Below, piece after piece: positions 25,848 through 34,621 of a stretch of DNA of 64,000 bases. Positions within the stretch are counted from its first letter, which is position 1. The number at the start of each line of letters is the position of its first letter. Below the pieces are notes generated by a model, which worked only from the letters and a program-made list of their open reading frames with translations, was not told the DNA's origin and did no database searches. Source of the DNA: Prochlorococcus sp. scB243_498I20 (GTDB taxonomy: Bacteria; Cyanobacteriota; Cyanobacteriia; PCC-6307; Cyanobiaceae); assembly GCA_000635015.1 (NCBI GenBank), contig JFMR01000045.1, forward strand, positions 372,001 through 436,000. The letters run 5' to 3'. Position numbers and translations under genes: made by a program.

Positions 25848-26120
25848 CTAATCACCTCTAAATACACAGGTCCATCTACTATCAAATTGCCAAACAGGTT
25901 TGTATATTTCATTAGAAATTTTTTCGCCTGCTTTATTACAAGTTTCTAAATCTTTCATTGGAATAGAATGTAAGGATGGACTTGTTATTCCACTAACCTC
26001 TGGTCTTCCTCCGGGCCCTTGTCTATAAGTTCCAATAATTAACCAATACTTAGCCTTAGCAGAACCAGAAAAGATTAAGGAAAAAAGAAAAAATAATATT
26101 AAGATAGATTTTTTTTTCAT
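25848..26120 (-). CDS. Secreted hypothetical protein
   Basis: 90 residues with a Sec signal peptide (MKKKSILILFFLFSLIFSGS, cleavage likely after AKA). The mature part has YWLIIGTYRQGPGGRPEVSG, Cys in LETCNKAG and WTCVFRGD (possible disulfide). Likely periplasmic. No family recognised. Confidence 0.6.
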   Translation of the reverse strand: MKKKSILILFFLFSLIFSGSAKAKYWLIIGTYRQGPGGRPEVSGITSPSLHSIPMKDLETCNKAGEKISNEIYKPVWQFDSRWTCVFRGD

Positions 26121-26187
26121 TTTTCCATACTAGCTTTTAATTTTCAAATGTAAATTGCTATTAATTAAGAAGGTAATTTAATAATTT

Positions 26188-26988
26188 TTGGAATATTTAA
26201 AATTTGTTTTATATGGATTAATTCAAGGGTTGACGGAATTTATCCCTGTAAGTAGTACAGCTCATTTAAAAATTATATCTCTTTTTTTAGGTATTGATGA
26301 TCCTGGAGCATCTTTGTCGGCCACTATTCAACTTGGCAGTGTTCTTGCCATAGCTTGGTATTTTAGGAATGATATTTTTAATTTCAGAAGTCAATCATCC
26401 AAAAATTTTCTTGAATATCTCTTACATGAAAGATTATTAAGGTCTATTTTGATTGGTACCATACCAATTGTTTTGCTTGGGGGGAGTATAAAAATATTTA
26501 TCCCTTCCTTCTTTGAAAACGTTCTCCGTTCAAATTTATCAATAGCATTGGTTTCATTCCTAATGGCTTTTTTTATGTACTTGGCAGATAGTTCGAAAAG
26601 AGGTTCTATTAATATTAAAAACCATAATTATTCAGATAGTATTTTGATAGGTTTCTTTCAGGCATTTGCAATTTTTCCAGGTGTTTCAAGATCGGGGGTT
26701 ACTATTTCTAGCGCTTTAATATCAGGATGGGAAAGAGGCGATGCTGCGAAATTTTCTTTTCTTTTAGGAATACCAGCCATCTCTCTCGCTGCGATTGTTG
26801 AGTTTATTTCTTCTTTTAATGATTTTTTTTTATTGGGTTTCCTCCCTCTTTTAGTTGGTCTTATTACTACATTCTTGTCATCTTTATTAGCTATAGATTT
26901 CTTATTAAAGTATTTACCTTCCAATGGGTTGAGAATATTTATTGTTTATCGAGTTATTTTTGGTGTTGTAATTCTTTTGAATTTATAA
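26188..26988 (+). CDS. uppP: Undecaprenyl-diphosphatase UppP
   Basis: 266-residue polytopic membrane phosphatase (BacA family) recycling undecaprenyl pyrophosphate for peptidoglycan and glycan synthesis. Conserved catalytic stretches are GLTEFIPVSSTAHL with the Glu-rich motif near the N-terminus and FPGVSRSGVTISSAL. TTG start at 26188. Confidence 0.95.
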   Translation: MEYLKFVLYGLIQGLTEFIPVSSTAHLKIISLFLGIDDPGASLSATIQLGSVLAIAWYFRNDIFNFRSQSSKNFLEYLLHERLLRSILIGTIPIVLLGGSIKIFIPSFFENVLRSNLSIALVSFLMAFFMYLADSSKRGSINIKNHNYSDSILIGFFQAFAIFPGVSRSGVTISSALISGWERGDAAKFSFLLGIPAISLAAIVEFISSFNDFFLLGFLPLLVGLITTFLSSLLAIDFLLKYLPSNGLRIFIVYRVIFGVVILLNL

Positions 26989-27043
26989 TTGGATCCAAAA
27001 AAAATTTTTTCAATTGTGTTAAGGTTTTAAAAAATTCTTTCTA

Positions 27044-27196
27044 ATGAACATTTTTATATCTTTCCAACTAGGTGAAGTGGAAGTCTCAAATCTTACTATA
27101 TTGGTTCTAGCTTTTTTTTCTTCTTTTACATTCATAGCGGTAGGTATAAGTTCATATAAACTATATAAATCTCTTATTAATGAAGAAGATAAGTAA
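27044..27196 (+). CDS. 50-residue membrane peptide
   Basis: ATG at 27044, TAA at 27194-27196, one base before the 3' end of the opposite-strand tRNA-Pro. A single helix (LTILVLAFFSSFTFIAVGI) is preceded by a short amphipathic part and followed by YKLYKSLINEEDK. Layout of a small thylakoid protein; family not recognised. Confidence 0.5.
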   Translation: MNIFISFQLGEVEVSNLTILVLAFFSSFTFIAVGISSYKLYKSLINEEDK

Positions 27197-27197
27197 T

Positions 27198-27270
27198 CGG
27201 AACGGCGGGATTTGAACCCACGACCCCCACTACCCCAAAGTGGTGCGCTACCAAACTGCGCTACGCCCCG
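27198..27270 (-). tRNA. trnP: tRNA-Pro (GGG)
   Basis: Reading the minus strand gives a full 73-base cloverleaf: acceptor CGGGGCG/CGTTCCG (with G-T pairs), D stem GCGC/GCGC, anticodon stem CCACT/AGTGG with loop TTGGGGT, and T arm GTGGG-TTCAAAT-CCCGC. The loop places GGG at positions 34-36. CCA is not encoded. It is upstream of, or independent from, the msrA gene on the same strand. Confidence 0.93.
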
Positions 27271-27297
27271 TTTCTTTACTATAAAGATTAGATTGAT

Positions 27298-28026
27298 TTA
27301 AATGTTTTTCTTTATTGGATTGTTATCAGATCTCAATACACACTTGTTAACTTCCCAATTAAAATTTTCCCATATATGGTCTTCTAATTTATAGTTGCTT
27401 CCAGTAAAAACTCCTAACTTAACTTTTGTAGGTGAGGCGGAACAATACTGCCTGCTTCCAGCTGATGCAAGATATTGTTGATGATATTGTTCCGCATAAA
27501 AATATGAATCAATCATTTTTATTTCCGTTTCAATTAAACCAAGATTTTTTTTACTTAATTCCGATTGATATTGTTCCTTACTGGCTAGTATGATTTTAAT
27601 ATTATTTTCATTTTTGTAATATATTGCTGATCTATATTGAGTTCCAATATCATTACCTTGTCTATTTTTTTGAGTAGGGTCATGACATTCCCAAAACATT
27701 TTTAATAAATCACTTACATCTATTTCTCTTTTATTCCATATAACTCTTACAACTTCTGAATGACCAGTTAAGCCGGAACATACTTCATAGTATGTTGGAT
27801 TGTTTTTTTCACCTCCGGCATAACCTACAGAAGTTGTGACAACTCCAGGAAGTTTCCAAAAACATTTTTCAGCTCCCCAGAAACAACCACATCCAAAAAT
27901 AATTTCATCTTCTTCTACATTAGGATCTTTTTTGATTTCTGTTTTTAATATTCTATGTAATGAATAAGCATCATTAGTTAAATTAACCTTGTCATTATTC
28001 ATAATGTTTTTAAGGAATTTAAACAT
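27298..28026 (-). CDS. msrA: Peptide-methionine (S)-S-oxide reductase MsrA
   Basis: 242-residue oxidative-damage repair enzyme. The catalytic GCGCFWGAEKCFW motif starts about residue 45, followed by GYAGGEKNNPTYYEVCSGLTGH and the HDPTQKNRQGND and EQYHQQYL segments. The N-terminal 40 residues are an extension beyond the core; no signal peptide. Ends 27 bases from the tRNA-Pro on the same strand. Confidence 0.95.
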   Translation of the reverse strand: MFKFLKNIMNNDKVNLTNDAYSLHRILKTEIKKDPNVEEDEIIFGCGCFWGAEKCFWKLPGVVTTSVGYAGGEKNNPTYYEVCSGLTGHSEVVRVIWNKREIDVSDLLKMFWECHDPTQKNRQGNDIGTQYRSAIYYKNENNIKIILASKEQYQSELSKKNLGLIETEIKMIDSYFYAEQYHQQYLASAGSRQYCSASPTKVKLGVFTGSNYKLEDHIWENFNWEVNKCVLRSDNNPIKKNI

Positions 28027-28064
28027 AATTTAAATCTTTTTAGTATAAGTAAAAAAAATTACTT

Positions 28065-29810
28065 TTAGCTCTTCACAACTCTGGAAGCTAGTTCTCTTTC
28101 CCAAAGTTGTTTATATAGCCCATTTTCTTTTACTAAATCTTTATGAGCACCTTCTTGTACTATTTCTCCTTTATCCATTACTAAAACCCTATCACAGGTA
28201 GCCGCAACAGAAAGTTGGTGACTAATCATAATGATTGTTTTATTACTTCTATCACTCATTTCATCTATTATTCTTGCTGCTGTTTTATTATCTACACTTG
28301 CTAAAGCATCATCAAGAACAACAATAGGAGAATTTACAAGTAATGCTCTTCCTAGTGCGGTTCTTTGCCTTTGTCCACCACTTAATGTAATACCTCTTTC
28401 GCCAACAATAGTTTCAAACCTTTGTGGAAAATTATTGATATCGTCAATTAATCCAGCTTTTATAGCGCTTTTTTTTACTAAATTTTTAGAAGCTTTGGGT
28501 TCTCCAAAACTTAGGTTTTCTGAGATTGTAGAAGTAAATAAGAATGCTTCTTGAGGAACGATTGAAATATTTTCTCTAAGATTGCTTAATTTTAAAGTTT
28601 TTACATCAATTTCATCTAAAAATAATTGATTGTCTGGAATTTCAATAGTCCGTCCTAGAGACTTTGCTAGTGTTGTCTTGCCACAACCTACTGGTCCAAC
28701 TATTGCAATAAGTTCTCCAGGATAAATTTTGAAGTTGAGATTATTTAATGAATTAAATTTTGATCCTGGATACTTTATTGTTAAATTTTTTGCTTCTAAG
28801 AATCCTTTAGCCTTTCTTTTTAAAGACTTACTTTCTTCTCTATCTACGATGTTTGGATTGTTTTTAAAGATTTCTTCCACACGATCTAAACTTACTTGAC
28901 CAAGTTGAAAAGTATTTAAAGTAAAACCTAATAGAGCTGTTGGGAAGACAAGTCTTTCTACGTAAAGGATTAAAGCAACTAAACCACCTATTGAAATAAA
29001 TCCACTCTCTAATTGAAAAGTTCCTAATGATAACAAGATCAATAATGAAATCGAGGAAATCCCTTGCAACAAAGGGAATAAGGTACTTGTGGTTCTTGCA
29101 AGTTTTATGGCTGAATTTCGATAATCATTATTATGTATGTCAAATTCTTTTTTCTCAGCATACTCTTGGGCATAAATTTTAATAGCGCTTATACCAGATA
29201 GATCTTCTTGTATTAGATCACTAAGTTTTGATAATGATTCTTGTTGAGCTTTTCTTTGTTTAACCATTCTGCCGCCAAATAGACTTACAATTCCTAGGAT
29301 TAGTGGAAATATCATTAAAGCTGATATTGTTAATGTTTTATTAATCGAAAACATTGAAGGAATAGTGAATGAATATGCTAAGACAATGTTGCACAAGCTT
29401 AAAACTGTAAAACCTAGAAGTCTTCTTATGTTTTCAACATCACTAGTAGCTCTACTAATTATGTCTCCACTACCTTTTTTTTGAATCCATTCTGGATCTT
29501 GAATAAGTAAATGGTCAAATAGTTTTTGACGAAGATTTACTTCTACTTTTCTACCTATGCCGAAGACAATCTGTCTTGAAAATAATCTTATTAAACCCAT
29601 ACAAGTTGCTAAAAATATTAACCACAAAGATTTAGAAATAACAAAATTTGAAGAAAACCCATTCTGTAATTGGTCAATTATATTTTTTACTTCTAAAGGT
29701 ATTACAACACTTAGTATATTTACTAACAAGAGAGCTAGTGCTCCATAAAAGAATTCTTTTTTGTAAGGTCTTAAGTATTTAGATATAACTTCTATCTTTA
29801 AATTTTTCAT
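28065..29810 (-). CDS. ABC exporter, fused membrane/ATPase half-transporter
   Basis: 581 residues: six transmembrane segments (about 15-300) then an ATPase domain with Walker A GPVGCGKTTLA, Q-loop, signature LSGGQRQR and switch His in MISHQLS. Walker B reads VVLDDALASVD, with Asp instead of the catalytic Glu; this LDD form is known in MdlA-type and heterodimeric exporters. Lipid or drug export is possible; substrate unknown. Starts 62 bases from the divergent DUF3288 frame. Confidence 0.88.
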   Translation of the reverse strand: MKNLKIEVISKYLRPYKKEFFYGALALLLVNILSVVIPLEVKNIIDQLQNGFSSNFVISKSLWLIFLATCMGLIRLFSRQIVFGIGRKVEVNLRQKLFDHLLIQDPEWIQKKGSGDIISRATSDVENIRRLLGFTVLSLCNIVLAYSFTIPSMFSINKTLTISALMIFPLILGIVSLFGGRMVKQRKAQQESLSKLSDLIQEDLSGISAIKIYAQEYAEKKEFDIHNNDYRNSAIKLARTTSTLFPLLQGISSISLLILLSLGTFQLESGFISIGGLVALILYVERLVFPTALLGFTLNTFQLGQVSLDRVEEIFKNNPNIVDREESKSLKRKAKGFLEAKNLTIKYPGSKFNSLNNLNFKIYPGELIAIVGPVGCGKTTLAKSLGRTIEIPDNQLFLDEIDVKTLKLSNLRENISIVPQEAFLFTSTISENLSFGEPKASKNLVKKSAIKAGLIDDINNFPQRFETIVGERGITLSGGQRQRTALGRALLVNSPIVVLDDALASVDNKTAARIIDEMSDRSNKTIIMISHQLSVAATCDRVLVMDKGEIVQEGAHKDLVKENGLYKQLWERELASRVVKS

Positions 29811-29890
29811 TTTATTTTGCCGATATGATTAAGATAATGTTTCATTTTTGAATATGTGAGCTAATTTTATAAATGATTCAGTATTTATTT

Positions 29891-30187
29891 ATGAGTAACG
29901 ATCAAACTCATCCATTACATGAAACAGACAAGAACATTATAGATTCCCTTATTACTAAAAAAACACCAGAAGATCTTGACTATATAAATTTAGCAAGATT
30001 AATAAATCGTTATAATAATTTCCCAGGAGAAATAGAAATTAAAAACGATATTGAAAAAATTTTAAATTTTTGGACGATCACTAAAAATGAACTTTTTTCA
30101 AAAACAAAAACTATTTGGTCAAAAAGCTTCAGGCCCTCTAATACAAATAAAGATTTAGTTGGCTCAGGCTTTGATACCTCAAATTGA
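29891..30187 (+). CDS. DUF3288 family protein
   Basis: 98 residues when started at MSNDQTHPLHE (29891); a Met 6 codons upstream is also open. Pattern HPLHETDKNIIDSL, LARLINRYNNFPG and WTITKNELFSKTK match the cyanobacterial DUF3288 family. Soluble, helical, function unknown. Just upstream of trpD. Confidence 0.72.
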   Translation: MSNDQTHPLHETDKNIIDSLITKKTPEDLDYINLARLINRYNNFPGEIEIKNDIEKILNFWTITKNELFSKTKTIWSKSFRPSNTNKDLVGSGFDTSN

Positions 30188-30210
30188 TCACAATAATGTT
30201 TCTTAAATAA

Positions 30211-31245
30211 ATGTCTTTCAATCTATCAAACGCTGAAATTCTAAATAATTTGTTGGAGGGACGGGACCTTGATGCATTAACTTCCAGATCATTAATGCAA
30301 AGATGGCTTCATGGTGAAATTTCAGATGTTGAGACAGGAGCTTTTTTAAGTGCTTTGAGAGCAAAGAGTTGTACAGGTATCGAACTAAGTTCTATGGCTG
30401 AGGAACTCTTAAATGTTTGCGAATTGCCAGTAGCAAGACCAAATTTGTATTTGGTAGATACTTGTGGAACAGGGGGTGATGGAGCTAATACCTTCAATAT
30501 TTCAACTGCAGTAGCATTTGTAGCTGCATCTTGTGGGGTAAAAATTGCAAAACACGGAAATAAAAGTGCTAGTGGAAAAGTTGGCTCTGCCGATGTTTTG
30601 TTGAATCTTGGTCTGAATTTAGATTGTTCATTAGAAAAAGTAATCAAAGCTGTAAGTGTAATTGGAATAACTTTTTTGTTCGCACCTGTTTGGCATAAAT
30701 CCTTAATAAAACTTGCTCCATTGAGAAAGACCCTTGGAGTAAGGACAGTATTTAACCAACTTGGACCACTGGTAAATCCTTTAAGACCTAATGCACAAGT
30801 TTTGGGTGTAGCTTCTGAGGATCTTTTAAAACCTATGGGAAGCGCACTTTTAAAAATGGGTATGAAAAGAGCAATAGTCGTTCATGGTACTGGTGGTCTT
30901 GATGAAGCTTCGCTTCAAGGAGAAAATAAATTAGTATTTCTTGATAATGGTGAATTGCGGTTTTCAGAAATAAATATTTCAGACTTTAACCATGAAAATA
31001 TATCTAACGAAAAACTCGTGGTTTCTGATCATGAGTCTAACGAGGAAATATTAAAGTCTGTCTTAGATGGTTCTGGACAAAAATCTCATATTGATGTAGT
31101 CGCCTTGAACTCTGCTTTAGTGCTTTGGGCCGCAGGCATTGAGGATGATTTAAATGAAGGATTTAATAAAGCTTTATTTTCGATAAATCAAGGTGATCCT
31201 TGGAAAAAGTTTTTACTTTTAAAAAATTATTTAGATACAAATTAA
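30211..31245 (+). CDS. trpD: Anthranilate phosphoribosyltransferase TrpD
   Basis: 344-residue enzyme of tryptophan synthesis: anthranilate + PRPP to N-phosphoribosylanthranilate. PRPP loop [17 protein letters not shown], the anthranilate-binding [31 protein letters not shown] and VHGTGGLDE are all intact. Not in a trp operon here; followed by carA 14 bases on. Confidence 0.97.
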   Translation: MSFNLSNAEILNNLLEGRDLDALTSRSLMQRWLHGEISDVETGAFLSALRAKSCTGIELSSMAEELLNVCELPVARPNLYLVDTCGTGGDGANTFNISTAVAFVAASCGVKIAKHGNKSASGKVGSADVLLNLGLNLDCSLEKVIKAVSVIGITFLFAPVWHKSLIKLAPLRKTLGVRTVFNQLGPLVNPLRPNAQVLGVASEDLLKPMGSALLKMGMKRAIVVHGTGGLDEASLQGENKLVFLDNGELRFSEINISDFNHENISNEKLVVSDHESNEEILKSVLDGSGQKSHIDVVALNSALVLWAAGIEDDLNEGFNKALFSINQGDPWKKFLLLKNYLDTN

Positions 31246-31259
31246 TTAATTTCAAATTG

Positions 31260-32399
31260 ATGATTAATCCATATAAGAAAAACGCGAAATTGGTTTTAAG
31301 TAATGGAATTGTATTCCCAGGATTCTTTTTTGGTGCTTCTGGTACAGCCATTGGTGAAATAGTTTTTAATACGGGAATGACCGGATATCAAGAAGTTATT
31401 ACTGACCCAAGTTATTACGGCCAAATACTAACATTTACTTATCCAGAAATTGGAAATACTGGTATTAATTTTGAAGATTTTGAATCAAATATTAATGTTA
31501 AAGGAATAATTGTTAGAAATTTTTCATCTAATAGCAGCAATTGGAGATCTAAAAAGAATTTTAATCAATGGTTAGTAGAAAAAAATATTATAGGTCTATA
31601 TGGAATTGATACAAGGGCTCTTGTTAAAATTTTAAGATCTAGTGGCGCGATGAATGGAGTTATTACCTCTTTAGATAAAACGGATGAAAGTTGTTCAAAG
31701 ATAATTCGGGATACGCCAACGATGGAGGGTTTAAATTTATCAAAGTTAGTTTCAACAAAGCAAAAATATTTATGGAACAGTCATACTCAAACAATTTTTG
31801 ATTTAAGAAAAAGATATGATGAATCTTCCAAAAAGTTAAAAATAGTAGCAATTGATTTTGGAATTAAAAATTCAATTCTAAATAGACTTGTATCCCATGG
31901 TTGTGAAGTTTTGGTTTTACCTTCTCGAGCTTCACTAAATGATGTACTGTCTAACAAACCTGATGGTATATTTTTTTCAAATGGTCCAGGCGATCCTTCT
32001 TCTGTTTCTGAAGGTATAGAGTTAGCAAAATCACTCATTGAATATGGTGATATACCTATGTTTGGTATTTGCCTTGGCCACCAAATATTTGGATTAGCAT
32101 TAGGAGGTTCAACTTATAAATTACCTTTTGGACATCGTGGTTTAAATCATCCTTGTGGTGAAAATAATAAAATTGAGATAACTAGTCAGAATCATGGTTT
32201 TGCTATTGACCCCAATTCTCTCTCAAAGGAAATAGTTAAAATTACCCACTATAACCTTAACGATAATACTGTGGCTGGACTCGAGGTTTATAATAAGCCC
32301 ATATTTAGTGTGCAATATCATCCAGAAGCGGGACCTGGCCCACATGATTCAGATTATTTATTTAAAAAATTTGTTTCTCTAATGTTAGAAAGATGTTGA
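31260..32399 (+). CDS. carA: Carbamoyl-phosphate synthase small subunit CarA
   Basis: 379 residues from the ATG at 31260 (MINPYKKNAKLVLSNG); the frame is open further upstream into trpD but homologues begin here. Glutamine amidotransferase supplying ammonia to CarB for arginine and pyrimidine synthesis. N-terminal domain has FNTGMTGYQEVITDPSYYGQ; the class I catalytic triad is Cys in FGICLGHQ, and His/Glu in YHPEAGPGPHD. Confidence 0.96.
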   Translation: MINPYKKNAKLVLSNGIVFPGFFFGASGTAIGEIVFNTGMTGYQEVITDPSYYGQILTFTYPEIGNTGINFEDFESNINVKGIIVRNFSSNSSNWRSKKNFNQWLVEKNIIGLYGIDTRALVKILRSSGAMNGVITSLDKTDESCSKIIRDTPTMEGLNLSKLVSTKQKYLWNSHTQTIFDLRKRYDESSKKLKIVAIDFGIKNSILNRLVSHGCEVLVLPSRASLNDVLSNKPDGIFFSNGPGDPSSVSEGIELAKSLIEYGDIPMFGICLGHQIFGLALGGSTYKLPFGHRGLNHPCGENNKIEITSQNHGFAIDPNSLSKEIVKITHYNLNDNTVAGLEVYNKPIFSVQYHPEAGPGPHDSDYLFKKFVSLMLERC

Positions 32400-32460
32400 C
32401 ATATTGTTTTCTTTTGATTTGATAATTACATTTGATATTTTAATTTTTTGGAGGTATTAG

Positions 32461-32826
32461 ATCATAGAAGATTTCCAGAAGTTAACCGTTTCTTTAAGAG
32501 GAAACCTTGAGGTTACAACAAACATTATGGTTTTTACTTTTAAAGGCCAACTTGATGCTTTCTCAGAAAAACAATTTAAGAATTTTGTTACTAATAATTT
32601 AAGAAATGACCTCCCTTTCGTTATTGATCTCACAAAAATAGATTTTTTAGATTCTTCGGGTCTTGGAGCACTTGTTCAAACTGCAAAAGAATGCAAAAAA
32701 TCGAAACTTGGGTTCTCTGTCGTTGGCAATTCGAGAGTGGCCCAAACAATTAAACTTGTTCGCTTAGGAGATTTTCTTAACTTGAAGTCAAACCTTGAAG
32801 ATGCATTAAATTATTTAAAGAATTGA
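32461..32826 (+). CDS. STAS-domain anti-sigma factor antagonist, apparent AUC start
   Basis: SpoIIAA/RsbV-like protein of 121 residues if translation begins at codon ATC 32461. GQLDAFSEKQF and the phosphoacceptor motif IDFLDSSGLGALV mark the STAS fold. The first in-frame ATG (32527) would remove the strand with KLTVSLRG that opens the domain and has no suitably spaced Shine-Dalgarno; a strong GGAGG (32450-32454) lies 6 bases before ATC, where ATG is expected. The downstream stop overlaps the TTG start of mini-RNase III. Partner anti-sigma kinase candidate: gene at 56805. Confidence 0.85.
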   Translation: MIEDFQKLTVSLRGNLEVTTNIMVFTFKGQLDAFSEKQFKNFVTNNLRNDLPFVIDLTKIDFLDSSGLGALVQTAKECKKSKLGFSVVGNSRVAQTIKLVRLGDFLNLKSNLEDALNYLKN

Positions 32827-33221
32827 ATTATTGGATTCAAAACTTGGTTCCATATGGATCTCCAGAGGATATTGGTGTTATTCAACTTGCTTGGCTTGGA
32901 GATTCAGTATGGGAGCTACACCAAAGACTAAGGCATGTTCATATTCCTTTAAAATCCAAAGATCTACATTTATCTGTAGTAAACGAAGTTAAAGCAAAAT
33001 CTCAGTCAAAATCATTAAGTCAAATTGAACATTTATTAAATTCAAATGAAATGGATCTAATTAGGCGTGCTAGAAATAAAACAAAGAGATATCCAAAATC
33101 TTCAGATCCCGCTATATACTCTAGAGCAACTGGTTTTGAAACTCTTATTGGCTGGCTATTTTTAAAGGATCCTCAAAGATTAGCAACACTTTTTGAATAT
33201 TTAGAATTAAAAACGAATTGA
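32823..33221 (+). CDS. mrnC: Mini-ribonuclease III
   Basis: 132 residues: an RNase III catalytic domain without the double-stranded RNA-binding domain, as in MrnC, which processes 23S rRNA. The signature QLAWLGDSVWELHQR carries the metal-binding Asp, and GFETLIGWLFL the second acidic residue. TTG start overlaps the upstream stop by two bases, implying coupling. Confidence 0.88.
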   Translation: MNYWIQNLVPYGSPEDIGVIQLAWLGDSVWELHQRLRHVHIPLKSKDLHLSVVNEVKAKSQSKSLSQIEHLLNSNEMDLIRRARNKTKRYPKSSDPAIYSRATGFETLIGWLFLKDPQRLATLFEYLELKTN

Positions 33222-33225
33222 ATCT

Positions 33226-34230
33226 ATGAAAAACTTCTCAAATAAATTTCGCGGAAACAATAATAAAGAGCACAAAAAAAATTCAGATTTTGGATATGAC
33301 TCAAAAAATACAAATCGTTCCAAAAAAAATGATAGATTTTTGAAAAATTCCGTTAAAAATAAGAAAGATGAAAATTTAAAAAAAATTGATGAAAATATTA
33401 ATTTTTCGTCTTTAAAAAGAAGAAATCCAAGATTTAAATCCAGTACAGAATTTTTTAATAAAAATTCTAATTTACAGCAAGAGTTTACTAATAAGAGAAA
33501 TTTTGATGATTGGATATGGGGTAAACATTCGGTTTTTGAGGCTCTTACCAGTGATAGAGCTATTAATAGGATTTGGTGTACTTCGGAAATTTTTTCTTCA
33601 GACAAATTTTATATTTTGCTTAAGGATCTTAAATTAAAAGGAGTTCTTATTGAGGAAGTTTCTTGGAACAGGCTTTCGCAATTGACATATGGTGCTTCAC
33701 ATCAAGGTGTCGCATTGCAATTAGCATGCTCTAAAACATTATCACTAGAAGAATTAATTGATTTTTCTAAACACAATTGTCCAAACCCCATAATAGTCGC
33801 ACTAGATGGTATAACAGATCCTCATAATGTTGGTGCGATCATAAGATCAGCTGAAGCATTTGATTGCAAGGGCGTAATCATTCCTCAGAGAAGGTCTGCA
33901 GGGTTGACTGGAACAGTCGCTAAGGTAGCTGCAGGAGCCTTAGAACATATTCATGTAAGTAGAGTTGTTAATTTAAATAGAGCACTTGAGGAACTTAAGA
34001 GAAATGGTTATCTTGTTGTTGGTTTATCTGGAGATGCTCAGTTATCTATCTCAAATTTTCAAGAAAAAGCACCTTTGGTAGTTGTAGTTGGCTCTGAAGA
34101 TAAAGGTATTTCTCTGCTTACTCAAAAAAAATGCGATTTTATATTAAGTATTTCTCTTAAAGGTAAGACTTCAAGTTTAAATGCCTCTGTGGCGGCCGCT
34201 ATATCCCTATTTCACTTTACAGCTAAATAA
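33226..34230 (+). CDS. rlmB: 23S rRNA 2'-O-ribose methyltransferase, TrmH/RlmB family
   Basis: 334-residue SPOUT methyltransferase. The N-terminal 95 residues are a basic Lys/Asn/Ser-rich low-complexity extension; the substrate-binding domain follows (WGKHSVFEALTS), then the catalytic SpoU part: LDGITDPHNVGAIIRSAEAF, VVVGSEDKGIS and LKGKTSSLNASVAAAI. Starts 4 bases after mini-RNase III, both likely acting on 23S rRNA. Confidence 0.92.
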   Translation: MKNFSNKFRGNNNKEHKKNSDFGYDSKNTNRSKKNDRFLKNSVKNKKDENLKKIDENINFSSLKRRNPRFKSSTEFFNKNSNLQQEFTNKRNFDDWIWGKHSVFEALTSDRAINRIWCTSEIFSSDKFYILLKDLKLKGVLIEEVSWNRLSQLTYGASHQGVALQLACSKTLSLEELIDFSKHNCPNPIIVALDGITDPHNVGAIIRSAEAFDCKGVIIPQRRSAGLTGTVAKVAAGALEHIHVSRVVNLNRALEELKRNGYLVVGLSGDAQLSISNFQEKAPLVVVVGSEDKGISLLTQKKCDFILSISLKGKTSSLNASVAAAISLFHFTAK

Positions 34231-34249
34231 TTTTATTGTTAATAAACAC

Positions 34250-34284
34250 TGTCTTTAAAGACAACTAAAATGTTGTTGTTTCAA
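34250..34284 (+). terminator. Possible terminator hairpins after rlmB
   Basis: TGTCTTTAAAGACA (34250-34263) is a perfect palindrome, immediately followed by ACAAC-TAAAAT-GTTGT, with a short T-rich end. Located 20 bases after the rlmB stop. Stems are short and AT-rich, so termination is only possible, not certain. The rest of the 146-base spacer (to 34376) shows nothing. Confidence 0.3.
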
Positions 34285-34376
34285 TATATTTAAATGATTA
34301 ATAAAAATTTATTGAATTATCACTACAAAATTGTATAGAATTTAACAAGAATTGATGGTCTAAAAGGCCAAAAAAA

Positions 34377-34592
34377 TTGATTAGAAACTTTGGAAACAAA
34401 CTCGGTTTAGCCTGGTGGGCCAAAATTGAGACAGATCAGCCTAGTAACACCTATTGGTTTGGTCCATTTATAACTAAACGTAGTTTAAAAGAAAATGTTC
34501 CTTCTTTTATCAAAGATCTTTCAGATGAAGGTTCTAAAAACATTAAACACAGCATTGTACGTTGCAAAAAAGAAGAACCATTAACTTTTTAA
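34377..34592 (+). CDS. DUF1816 family protein
   Basis: 71 residues; TTG start at 34377. LAWWAKIETDQPSNTYWFGPF and the following SFIKDLSDEGSKNI match cyanobacterial DUF1816, found near light-harvesting or CpcD-like proteins in other species. Function unknown. Confidence 0.78.
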   Translation: MIRNFGNKLGLAWWAKIETDQPSNTYWFGPFITKRSLKENVPSFIKDLSDEGSKNIKHSIVRCKKEEPLTF

Positions 34593-34621
34593 TAACTTTG
34601 ATTTTAAAAATAAATTAAGAA

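Noticed and set aside
26658..26924. 88-residue minus-strand frame in uppP
   Set aside because: Antisense of conserved membrane helices; Lys-rich composition comes from TTT codons.
27198..27270. tRNA-Pro as an integration site for a genomic island
   Set aside because: Genes on both sides are core housekeeping functions and no partial tRNA copy appears in the window.
31200..31259. Longer CarA start inside trpD
   Set aside because: CarA homologues begin at MINPYKK-like sequence; the extension reads through the trpD 3' end.
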